Of a DNA stretch of 15,058 nt, positions 7,464-13,564 are shown piece after piece. Below the pieces are notes generated by a model. It made no database searches. It was not told the origin of the DNA and saw nothing but the letters and a program-made list of their open reading frames with translations. Source of the stretch: Candidatus Heimdallarchaeota archaeon (GTDB taxonomy: Archaea; Asgardarchaeota; Heimdallarchaeia; Heimdallarchaeales; Kariarchaeaceae); assembly GCA_021399405.1 (NCBI GenBank), contig JAAFKL010000405.1, positions 1 to 15,058 of the forward strand, written 5' to 3'. A program made the position numbers and the translations under genes. Within the stretch, counting starts at the first letter, position 1. Each line of letters begins with the position of its first letter.

Positions 7464-8846
7464 ATGATATTAAATGAACCCAAACTCACGCCTGAACTTA
7501 TACAGAAATATGATCTTCGTGTACCTAGATATACTAGCTACCCGACAGTACCAAACTGGAAGGGAGAGTACACACATCTGGACCATATTAGAGAACTTGA
7601 AAATATAGGTGAAAAGAGTGAACCGATCAGTCTTTATTTACATATTCCATTCTGTATCAGACGATGTTTGTTCTGTGCTTGTAATGTAATTGTAACCAAT
7701 CAACACAAGAAATCTCAAGCATATCTTGAAACGATGATTAAAGAGATAAAGTTTGCAGCAGATAAATTAGGAGAAAGAGATAAGATTGCCCAATTCCATC
7801 TTGGTGGTGGGACACCAACACATTTTACTCCAGAGCAATTGGATCAACTATTTAGTGTAGTTTATGATACATTCAAACTAGATCCTAGGGATAGTGAGAA
7901 ATCAATCGAATTACACCCTTCTGTGACTACTAATGAACATTTAGATGTCCTTGGCGATTATAATTTTAATCGTTTATCAATAGGTGTTCAAGATTTTGAT
8001 CCTCTGGTGCAAGAAAAACTTAATCGTCACCAAACTTTTGAGGAAACCAGGGATTTGATTGACTATGGTAAAGAGAATATTGGCATAGATAGCATTAATC
8101 TAGATATTATCTATGGCCTCCCATATCAATCTGAAAAAGGATTAAATGATACACTAAATAAATTATATGAATTGCGTCCAGGTAGAATTGCTTTGTATTC
8201 ATATGCCCATTTTCCTTCATTGTTCAGACACCATAAGGTTACTCCTCTTGAGGTTATTCCTATTGGGAATGAGAAATTAAAGCTGTTTCTATTTGCCCGA
8301 GAAAAATTATTAGAATATGGTTACACCCAAATCGGTTTTGATCACTTTGCCCTCCCTGAAGATGAACTAGCTAAAAGTTATGAAGATCATTCTCTAAGAA
8401 GGAATTTTATGGGTTACACAACTAAGGCAGGAACAGACCTCCTGGCTTTTGGATATTCCTCAATATCTGAATTTTCAACAAGTTATGCTCAAAATACGAA
8501 AAATCTTGAGGAATATACCAATATGATAGAAAAATATGGTACTGCTGTTGTCAAAGGAACAAGATTATCTGAAGATGATATACTAAGAAAAGAGGTAATA
8601 ATGAATATATTATGTCAGGGCAATTTAGATTTGAGTTCTTTGGAATTAAAATTTGGAAAATCTGTTGATAAAATTGCCAATATAGCAAATCAATCACTCA
8701 AAGAGTATGAAAACATTGGATTTGTAAAGAAAAATGCAGAAGGATGGGAGTTATCTCCAACTGGTAATATTTTTGGGAGAATAATAGCCTCAAATTTCGA
8801 TGCTCATTATGACAGTTCCAAACAATTATACTCACGATCAGTGTGA
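7464..8846 (+). CDS. hemN: Oxygen-independent coproporphyrinogen III dehydrogenase
   Basis: HemN is a radical-SAM enzyme that decarboxylates two propionates of coproporphyrinogen III to form protoporphyrinogen IX without O2. The 460-aa protein aligns by eye with E. coli HemN over its whole length. It has PRYTSYPT near the N-terminus (21-28), YLHIPFC followed by the cluster motif C-x3-C-x2-C-x-C (Cys64, 68, 71, 73), the SAM-binding HLGGGTPTHF, FNRLSIGVQDF, INLDIIYGLPYQS, YSYAHFPSLF, GFDHFALPEDELA and RNFMGYTT. The extra cysteine in the motif, the N-terminal YTSYPT segment and the complete C-terminal domain distinguish a true CPDH from HemW or ChuW-like relatives. The enzyme is oxygen-sensitive, in contrast to HemY, encoded next. 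Its stop overlaps a GTG by 4 nt at the hemY boundary. Confidence 0.94.
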   Translation: MILNEPKLTPELIQKYDLRVPRYTSYPTVPNWKGEYTHLDHIRELENIGEKSEPISLYLHIPFCIRRCLFCACNVIVTNQHKKSQAYLETMIKEIKFAADKLGERDKIAQFHLGGGTPTHFTPEQLDQLFSVVYDTFKLDPRDSEKSIELHPSVTTNEHLDVLGDYNFNRLSIGVQDFDPLVQEKLNRHQTFEETRDLIDYGKENIGIDSINLDIIYGLPYQSEKGLNDTLNKLYELRPGRIALYSYAHFPSLFRHHKVTPLEVIPIGNEKLKLFLFAREKLLEYGYTQIGFDHFALPEDELAKSYEDHSLRRNFMGYTTKAGTDLLAFGYSSISEFSTSYAQNTKNLEEYTNMIEKYGTAVVKGTRLSEDDILRKEVIMNILCQGNLDLSSLELKFGKSVDKIANIANQSLKEYENIGFVKKNAEGWELSPTGNIFGRIIASNFDAHYDSSKQLYSRSV

Positions 8847-8853
8847 GATTCGT

Positions 8854-8861
8854 GGATGTGA
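8854..8861 (+). promoter_or_regulatory. Ribosome binding site that favours the ATG start of hemY
   Basis: GGATGTGA differs from GGAGGTGA at one position and lies 5 nt before ATG 8867. The alternative GTG at 8843 has no such site upstream, although it overlaps the hemN stop as GTGA. Confidence 0.45.
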
Positions 8862-8866
8862 AAATT

Positions 8867-10237
8867 ATGGATAAAATGAAATACAAAACAATTATTGTGG
8901 GAGCAGGACTTAGTGGTTTAATTCTTGCTAATGAATTAATTAGTGAAGGTCATCTGAAAGAAGAATTACTAGTTGTAGAGAGAAATAATCGAGCTGGTGG
9001 ATTAATTAAGACCACTGTTGAAGATGGTTATATAACAGAATGGGGGCCTGAAGGATTACGTGGAGGTAAACCAGGTACAAACAAGGTTTTTTCATTAATA
9101 GATGCAAAAGCAATGGAATTACCAAGTACAGTACCTGCAAGATATATTGTCCATAAAGGCAAGCTAAGGCAAGTACCCCATGGCATTATTAGTGCGATTA
9201 CATCACCTCTAATCCCATTTTTTGGAAAGATCAGGATATTTTTTGAACCCTTTGTGAAAAAGAAGGCTGAAGATGAGACACTTAAAGAATTTATTATTCG
9301 TAGATTTGGTAAAGGAGTCTATCCTCTAGTTGATGCCGTTGTTTCTGGTATTTATGGAGGGACACCTGAAAAACTTAGTGTGACTCATGCGTTTCCATTC
9401 TTCAAATCTGCTGAGTTAAGTAGTGGATCTGTAATAATTGGCAGTATAAAGCAATTGCGAAAAGGAAAAAAGAATTCCGCAAATGAACAGAAACCAAAAG
9501 AAAAATCACCATTTCTAGTTAAACCCGAGGGTGGAATGAAAGAAATTGTTGATGGCCTTGTTGAAAAGATAGAAGTGAAATATGACTTTGAAGTTACAAA
9601 AGTATCGAAAAACAATGGAAATTACATTATCAAATCTGATAACGCTGAACATGAAACTGATAATCTAATTATTGCAACAGGAATAAATGGTGTAAGTCAC
9701 ATAGACCTACCCGAGATTGACAATATCGATACTGTAGATGAATCTCTTGTTTCTATTGTTTCCCTAGGATTTTCTTCTGAGAATATTCCATCTAAATACA
9801 CGGGATATGGTTTTTTGGCACCTTCTAATGAGAACACCTTTGTTTTGGGAGTATTGTTTACAAGTCAACTTTTCCCTAATACAGCTCCTAAGGGCCAATC
9901 CCTGCTAAGAGTTTATGTTGGTGGCATTAATCATTTGGATAGAGCAACAATGAAGGATGATGAACTAATAGAAAATGTGTTGTTGGATCTTGAAAAGTTG
10001 ATGGGTATCTCTCAAAAACCAAGTTATACTAGCATACAAAAGCATGCACCGAATGGAATACCCCAAATAACAATGGGACATCAGAAAATACTTGATTGGA
10101 AAGAAAGAGTCGAATCTCAAAACAAAAATTTATTCCTATCAGGGATTGGCTGGAATAGTATAGCTTGTGAGGCACTGATTAATGAAAGTATTAATCTGGC
10201 ATCTGATATCAAGTTTTCTAAGGAGAAAGAACAATGA
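8867..10237 (+). CDS. hemY: Protoporphyrinogen oxidase, FAD-dependent (HemY type)
   Basis: This enzyme oxidises protoporphyrinogen IX to protoporphyrin IX, normally using O2 and FAD. The 456-aa product has a dinucleotide-binding IIVGAGLSGLILANELI (9-25), VERNNRAGGLIKT (37-49), TEWGPEGLRGG, and the family-typical RFGKGVYPLVDAVVSGIYGGTPEKLS. It continues with the GGMKEIVDGL helix, GYGFLAPSNENTFVLGVLFTSQLFPN and a C-terminal FLSGIGWNSIACEALI, where relatives usually read AGNxxxGxGxxxCI, so the C-terminal FAD loop is diverged. Most HemY proteins are about 450-480 aa. No signal peptide is seen; a membrane-associated position is likely. The start is ATG 8867, or GTG 8843 with 8 extra residues. Without a ChdC/HemQ gene nearby and with HemN present, protoporphyrinogen is the likelier substrate than coproporphyrinogen. 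Confidence 0.9.
   Translation: MDKMKYKTIIVGAGLSGLILANELISEGHLKEELLVVERNNRAGGLIKTTVEDGYITEWGPEGLRGGKPGTNKVFSLIDAKAMELPSTVPARYIVHKGKLRQVPHGIISAITSPLIPFFGKIRIFFEPFVKKKAEDETLKEFIIRRFGKGVYPLVDAVVSGIYGGTPEKLSVTHAFPFFKSAELSSGSVIIGSIKQLRKGKKNSANEQKPKEKSPFLVKPEGGMKEIVDGLVEKIEVKYDFEVTKVSKNNGNYIIKSDNAEHETDNLIIATGINGVSHIDLPEIDNIDTVDESLVSIVSLGFSSENIPSKYTGYGFLAPSNENTFVLGVLFTSQLFPNTAPKGQSLLRVYVGGINHLDRATMKDDELIENVLLDLEKLMGISQKPSYTSIQKHAPNGIPQITMGHQKILDWKERVESQNKNLFLSGIGWNSIACEALINESINLASDIKFSKEKEQ
10220..10226 (+). promoter_or_regulatory. Ribosome binding site for the last gene of the heme operon
   Basis: AAGGAGA lies at the end of hemY, 7 nt before ATG 10234. It supports expression of the small membrane protein as part of the operon. 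Confidence 0.65.
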
Positions 10238-10683
10238 CAATAACAAAATCTGAAAATATAAATTACTATAATTTTCCACCCCAAGTTTCCCATACCTTCC
10301 TAAAAAGGCTTAATTTCATAGTATGGTGTGCTGCAGGTTTGAATTTATCACGAATGGCCATCAATTGGTACCAGAATTATGATATTCTAGCAGCTATTTT
10401 TTCGATATTTCTCGCATTAGTGATTAGTCTTCCAGTTTCACTTTCAATTTTTAAAAAAGTCGTTAAAAAGACAAAAGAGAGAATAGATGAATTACCAGAA
10501 AAAAGTTGGGTTTTAACATTTCAATCAACAACAGGATATATTATGATTCTATTTATGACTATCTTAGGTTATTTGTTAAGAGTCCATTCAGAAATGTCTG
10601 ATTTATCATTAGCATTTATTTATAACATTATATCATTTAAATTAATACTATCAAGCCTTTTTTTCATTATGTCAACTGAATAA
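10234..10683 (+). CDS. Four-helix membrane protein of unknown function, last gene of heme operon
   Basis: I do not recognise this 149-aa protein. It has four hydrophobic stretches long enough to span the membrane: about 27-44, 50-74, 99-117 and 124-146. A lysine-rich cytosolic-type loop at 74-90 contains KKVVKKTKER. There is no signal peptide and no metal-binding Cys/His set. The start overlaps the hemY stop as ATGA and has an AAGGAGA site, so it is translationally coupled to HemY and belongs to the operon. Its size, its four helices and the phrase VWCAAGL...R in the first helix recall HemJ, the membrane protoporphyrinogen oxidase, but the HemJ histidine is absent, so I do not assign it. It could anchor HemY or HemH, or handle heme at the membrane; these are inferences from position only. 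Confidence 0.75.
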   Translation: MTITKSENINYYNFPPQVSHTFLKRLNFIVWCAAGLNLSRMAINWYQNYDILAAIFSIFLALVISLPVSLSIFKKVVKKTKERIDELPEKSWVLTFQSTTGYIMILFMTILGYLLRVHSEMSDLSLAFIYNIISFKLILSSLFFIMSTE

Positions 10684-10710
10684 AACAATATTTGATTGAA
10701 TTCATGAAAT
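10684..10710. other. Short convergent spacer after the heme operon
   Basis: Only 27 nt separate the end of the heme operon from the end of the minus-strand IMPACT-family gene. The spacer holds GAATTC followed by a related half (GAAATTC), an imperfect inverted repeat. No clear U-tract terminator is seen on the plus strand. Confidence 0.4.
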
Positions 10711-11166
10711 TCACTTATAAGGTTCTATATTTATGTTCTCTAGTAAATCATAAGCTGCTTCTGAATATGCTCTTATCAAACCACCTTTCCCCAGATTAAT
10801 CCCACCGTAGAATCTTGTAACTACAAGCAATACATTAACTAGACTTTTTCTCTCAAGGTTTTGCAAAATAACCCTACCTGCAGTCCCTTTTACCTCACCA
10901 TCATCATGGAAATCTGACCTGATTTTCTCATTTTCCATCAAGACAAATGCATAGGCATTATGGGATGCTTTACTAAACTCCCTCTTCATTCCCTCTAAGC
11001 ATCCTGCGATTTGGGCCTCATCAGAAAGTGGATAAATAGAAGCAATAAAGATTGACTTCTTCACTTTAATTTTAGGTCCACGGATTGGCTCATTAATCTG
11101 ATGACGGGTCAGATCCACAACACTGATCTTGATTGAACAGATTTTAAGATGTGCATTGGATTTCAT
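10711..11166 (-). CDS. IMPACT/YigZ (UPF0029) family protein, N-terminal domain only
   Basis: The 151-aa product carries the UPF0029/IMPACT N-terminal domain: KKSIFIASIYPLSDEAQI (36-53), KASHNAYAF (66-74), the signature DFHDDGEVKGTAGRVILQ (85-102) and VVTRFYGGINLGKGGLIRAYSEAA (115-138). In eukaryotes IMPACT modulates GCN2 signalling; the bacterial YigZ role is poorly defined. Bacterial YigZ proteins run to about 200 aa with a second domain (DUF1949), which is missing here. ATG at 11166 is the first ATG; a TTG lies one codon before it. A GTG at 11118 may be the real start: a minus-strand CTTAAAAT (plus 11141-11148) lies 26 nt upstream of it, as for the leaderless genes here, and the shorter protein starts just before the conserved domain. 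It is convergent with the heme operon and has no evident tie to it. Confidence 0.85.
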   Translation of the reverse strand: MKSNAHLKICSIKISVVDLTRHQINEPIRGPKIKVKKSIFIASIYPLSDEAQIAGCLEGMKREFSKASHNAYAFVLMENEKIRSDFHDDGEVKGTAGRVILQNLERKSLVNVLLVVTRFYGGINLGKGGLIRAYSEAAYDLLENINIEPYK

Positions 11167-11330
11167 CAATCTATAGTTTTAGTAACAGTTTTTCTAGCAT
11201 GATAATTATTTACTCAAAATTCCTAAATTTATTCCCAAATAGAAAAATATGCTGAAAGAATTACTGAAATTAGAAATTTGGCATTAAGAAAAAGTAATAT
11301 AAGTTAAGTTATACTTCATTTTTCAATAAA
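11167..11330. other. Divergent intergenic region
   Basis: The gap between the minus-strand IMPACT-family gene and the plus-strand PPOX-family gene is A/T-rich. Apart from the TATA-like box of the PPOX gene just downstream, I see no gene and no convincing operator. The IMPACT-family gene's best TATA-like box is inside its 5' end rather than in this gap. Confidence 0.45.
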
Positions 11331-11340
11331 TTTATAATTT
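11331..11340 (+). promoter_or_regulatory. TATA-like box for the PPOX-family gene
   Basis: TTTATAATTT is centred about 25 nt before ATG 11360. It is the clearest archaeal-type box in the window. No Shine-Dalgarno site precedes the ATG, so the mRNA is probably leaderless. Confidence 0.65.
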
Positions 11341-11359
11341 ATTAGTTCAGATAAAAGCA

Positions 11360-11779
11360 ATGAAATTATTTTCACAGATAGAGTTAGAATACCTTCAAGG
11401 ACAACAATTAGGGAGGATTGCCACAGTTTCTAACGATCAATTGCCCTATGTTTCTCCAGTAGCTTTCGCATCAGACGAGAAGAGAATATACCTGAACATA
11501 GGAAATGATTCAAAAAAGGCTAGAAATATAAAAGATAACCCGAGGGTTCAATTCGTTGTGGATGATGCACCTACTTTCGATGACTTCAGAGCAATATTGG
11601 TTACTGGAGTAGGAGAATTGATTTCGAGTGGTAAATTCCACGAGACAGGTCGAGATCTATTATATGGTAAATATCCTAAGTATCAGGAACAATATCCTAT
11701 TGAGGAAGGCGGTTGGAGTAAGTACATACTAGTTATAACACCAACCAAGATATTACACTGGGGTCCTCTAGATAAATAA
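11360..11779 (+). CDS. PPOX-class (pyridoxamine 5'-phosphate oxidase-like) split-barrel protein
   Basis: The 139-aa product has the split-barrel flavin/deazaflavin fold pattern. QQLGRIATVSNDQLPYVSPVAF (15-36) is the first conserved hairpin, followed by DSKKARNIKDNPRVQFVVDD (50-69). Then come the RAILVTGVGELI strand (77-88), where many relatives have RGIEVRG, and ITPTKILHWG (126-135). Similarity in my memory is greatest to the small PPOX-class proteins annotated as F420-dependent (MSMEG_5819-like) rather than to true PdxH, which is longer and has different PLP-binding residues. F420 is common in archaea, so an F420-dependent reductase is a reasonable guess, but FMN or heme binding is not excluded. 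It is a single gene with its own promoter. The substrate is unknown. Confidence 0.85.
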   Translation: MKLFSQIELEYLQGQQLGRIATVSNDQLPYVSPVAFASDEKRIYLNIGNDSKKARNIKDNPRVQFVVDDAPTFDDFRAILVTGVGELISSGKFHETGRDLLYGKYPKYQEQYPIEEGGWSKYILVITPTKILHWGPLDK

Positions 11780-11899
11780 TATTTCTAATATTAAGAGTTT
11801 AATGAACTGAAAATATTGAGTTGACAGGATTGTAATATTCATTATTCTGTATTAAATAGATGGATGGCGCAGGCGAATAGGCATAGAACTTGTTTCAAA
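11780..11899. other. Intergenic region before threonine synthase
   Basis: No gene is seen here. A loose inverted repeat built around two AATATT copies (about 11810-11839) could form a weak hairpin behind the PPOX gene. A short GC-richer patch at about 11861-11883 stands out from the A/T-rich background but has no recognisable RNA fold. Confidence 0.35.
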
Positions 11900-11909
11900 T
11901 TTATTAATA
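11900..11909 (+). promoter_or_regulatory. TATA-like box for threonine synthase
   Basis: TTTATTAATA is centred about 27 nt before ATG 11932, matching the leaderless spacing of its neighbours. An ATG at 11928 is out of frame and ends after eight codons, so 11932 is the start. Confidence 0.6.
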
Positions 11910-11931
11910 CTTTACAGTTTCTTCAAAATGT

Positions 11932-13077
11932 ATGACGACTCTAGAACATCTTGAATGCACCTCTTGTGGAAATAGAGAAGATCACAAAATCCCCAATAAA
12001 CTATGTACTAAATGCGGATTGGTTTTATATCCAAGATATGATTTGGAAAAGGCTAAAGAGACCTTAACGAAAGATTCTATGCACAACAGGAAGAGAAATA
12101 TCTGGAGGATGCAGGAGATCATGCCGTGCAATGAACCTTATCAATTTACACTGGGTGAAGGTGGAACACCTCTGTTAAAATTGAAAAATAAAGACATCAA
12201 CTTGTTTGTCAAGGATGAGGGGTTCAATCCCACTGGATCTTTCAAAGCTAGGGGTCTGTGCGCAGCTGTCTCACGTGGTGTGGAGCTTGGATTGACCGAA
12301 TTTGTCATTCCCACTGCGGGAAATGCAGGTGCTGCCCTAAGTGCCTATGCTGCCAAGACCAATACAAAAGCTCATATTTATACCCCAAAAGATGTTCCAG
12401 ATATGATCAGACAAGAAATGGTTGCCTACGGTGCAGAGATAAACCTAGTTGATGGATTGATAACTGATGCTGGAAAAAAGGCCAAGGAGGATAATAAGGA
12501 CAACAGATGGTTTGATGTAAGCACCCTCAAAGAGCCTTATAGAGTAGAGGGGAAAAAAACCATGGGGTTGGAGTTAGCTGAGCAATTTAACTGGACACTA
12601 CCTGATGTGATCATCTACCCAACAGGAGGAGGAACAGGAATTGTGGGTATGATCAAGGCATTTGATGAACTAGAAGAACTTGGTTTTATAGATGGAACAA
12701 GACCCAAAATAGTATCGGTTCAATCAACGGGCTGTGCCCCAATTGTCAGAGCCTTTGAGAACAATCTGAGATCTGCGGAACCCTGGGATGGTGCTGAAAC
12801 AAAAGCAGCCGGACTGAGGGTCCCGGCAGCAATCGCAGATTATCTTATTCTTGATGCTATTTATTCAACAGGAGGAACAGCAATCTCAGTTCCCGATAAT
12901 GAGATATTGATAGCAATGAAAAATGTAGCCAAAAAAGAGGGACTTTTTGTATCACCAGAAGCGGCAGCCACCTTTGTTGCTGCTGGGAAATTAATTGATA
13001 ATGGTTGGTTAGATAAAGGATCACAGGTTGTATTATTTGACACAGCGTCTGGTTTAACAACACCCGAGATGTGGTAA
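11932..13077 (+). CDS. thrC: Threonine synthase with N-terminal zinc ribbon
   Basis: This PLP enzyme of the tryptophan-synthase-beta fold converts O-phosphohomoserine to threonine. The 381-aa protein begins with a four-cysteine zinc ribbon (Cys9, Cys12, Cys25, Cys28). LGEGGTPLLKL follows (74-84), then the Schiff-base lysine in DEGFNPTGSFKARG (Lys105), PTAGNAGAALSAYAA, the glycine-rich phosphate-binding YPTGGGTGIVGM, and a C-terminal SPEAAATFVAAGKL. The zinc-ribbon version is common in archaea and some bacteria. The general fold is shared with threonine dehydratase and cysteate synthase, so the exact substrate is inferred from overall similarity. It is a single gene with its own promoter. By eye it is richer in G and C than the heme genes, which may reflect high expression. 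Confidence 0.88.
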   Translation: MTTLEHLECTSCGNREDHKIPNKLCTKCGLVLYPRYDLEKAKETLTKDSMHNRKRNIWRMQEIMPCNEPYQFTLGEGGTPLLKLKNKDINLFVKDEGFNPTGSFKARGLCAAVSRGVELGLTEFVIPTAGNAGAALSAYAAKTNTKAHIYTPKDVPDMIRQEMVAYGAEINLVDGLITDAGKKAKEDNKDNRWFDVSTLKEPYRVEGKKTMGLELAEQFNWTLPDVIIYPTGGGTGIVGMIKAFDELEELGFIDGTRPKIVSVQSTGCAPIVRAFENNLRSAEPWDGAETKAAGLRVPAAIADYLILDAIYSTGGTAISVPDNEILIAMKNVAKKEGLFVSPEAAATFVAAGKLIDNGWLDKGSQVVLFDTASGLTTPEMW

Positions 13078-13113
13078 ATTCTTTAATTAATGTAAATTGT
13101 GATTAATTTATAT

Positions 13114-13141
13114 TTTTTATATATAAAAAGTAGAATTAAAA
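13114..13141 (+). repeat. Direct repeat copy 1 (promoter-like) upstream of padR-type gene
   Basis: This 28-bp element is repeated at 13160-13187 with a single difference (A at 13123, C at 13169), a period of 46 bp. Its first 16 bp (13114-13129: five T, ATATAT, five A) are a perfect palindrome. It is followed at 13143 by an ATG with only two further codons (AAT AAT) before TGA at 13152, mirroring the ATG that follows copy 2. The sequence is directly visible; its role as operator or second promoter is inferred. Confidence 0.7.
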
Positions 13142-13159
13142 TATGAATAATTGAAAGGA

Positions 13160-13187
13160 TTTTTATATCTAAAAAGTAGAATTAAAA
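13160..13187 (+). repeat. Direct repeat copy 2, containing the TATA-like box of the PadR-type gene
   Basis: The second copy of the 28-bp element contains TTTTATAT (13161-13168), centred 25-26 nt before ATG 13190, so this copy is the likely working promoter of a leaderless transcript. One base change breaks the perfect palindrome found in copy 1. Confidence 0.7.
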
Positions 13188-13189
13188 TT

Positions 13190-13564
13190 ATGCAGAGTGT
13201 TAGCATAATCTTTGATAAATGGAAATCTAGATGGGTATCTTCTGTTCTTGAGGTATTTATTCTGTTCATGATTTCCGTCAAAGAACGATATGGTGGCGAA
13301 CTTGTTAGTCTATCCCAAGAGTTTGTGGATGAAAATACCAAAGTTCCGACTGTGTATGCAATTATCAAGAGATATACAGGATCTGGAGTTCTGAAAGAAT
13401 TCAAAACTGATGAAAAATCAGGGATTACCCGAGGTAAATCCAGAATTTATTATCGATTATCTGATGATGGTCAAGAACTGATTGATAAGATAAAGGAACA
13501 CATCAATACAAAATTATTCTTACAGACATTGAATTTTGAAAAATTTAAGGAGAATTTAAAATGA
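13190..13564 (+). CDS. PadR-family winged-helix transcriptional regulator
   Basis: The 124-aa product fits the PadR family. Helical N-terminal VLEVFILFMISVKERYGGELVSL (19-41) corresponds to the usual LLxxGxxYGYEL block. KVPTVYAIIKRYTGSGVLKEF (51-71) is the recognition helix region (usual form gtvYxxLxRLexxGll), and RGKSRIYYRLSDDGQELIDKI (81-101) is the winged strand (usual form RKYYxLTxxG). PadR regulators generally repress neighbouring genes and themselves. I start it at ATG 13190, which has a TATA-like box at leaderless distance; an in-frame TTG at 13151 would place the second repeat inside the gene. Its stop overlaps the next start as ATGA, so it forms a two-gene unit with the membrane protein. 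The 16-bp palindrome upstream is a candidate operator. Confidence 0.88.
   Translation: MQSVSIIFDKWKSRWVSSVLEVFILFMISVKERYGGELVSLSQEFVDENTKVPTVYAIIKRYTGSGVLKEFKTDEKSGITRGKSRIYYRLSDDGQELIDKIKEHINTKLFLQTLNFEKFKENLK
13547..13552 (+). promoter_or_regulatory. Ribosome binding site for the HAAS-like membrane protein
   Basis: AAGGAG lies 8 nt before ATG 13561, inside the end of the PadR-type gene. It supports coupled translation of the pair. Confidence 0.6.

Noticed and set aside
8867..10237. Reading HemY as a coproporphyrinogen oxidase of the Gram-positive route (CgoX)
   Set aside because: That route needs ChdC/HemQ and does not need HemN. HemN directly precedes this gene and no ChdC is visible, so protoporphyrinogen is the better substrate.
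10234..10683. Calling the operon-end membrane protein HemJ
   Set aside because: The conserved HemJ histidine in helix 1 is absent, the match is limited to a few common hydrophobic residues, and HemY already supplies the oxidase step.
11861..11883. A GC-richer patch before threonine synthase considered as part of a small RNA
   Set aside because: No stable stem, tRNA-like arms or known RNA motif could be drawn, and it is only about 20 bases long.
13117..13404. A 95-codon minus-strand frame opposite the PadR-type gene
   Set aside because: It is antisense to a clear winged-helix gene and runs through the promoter repeats; its translation shows no recognisable pattern.
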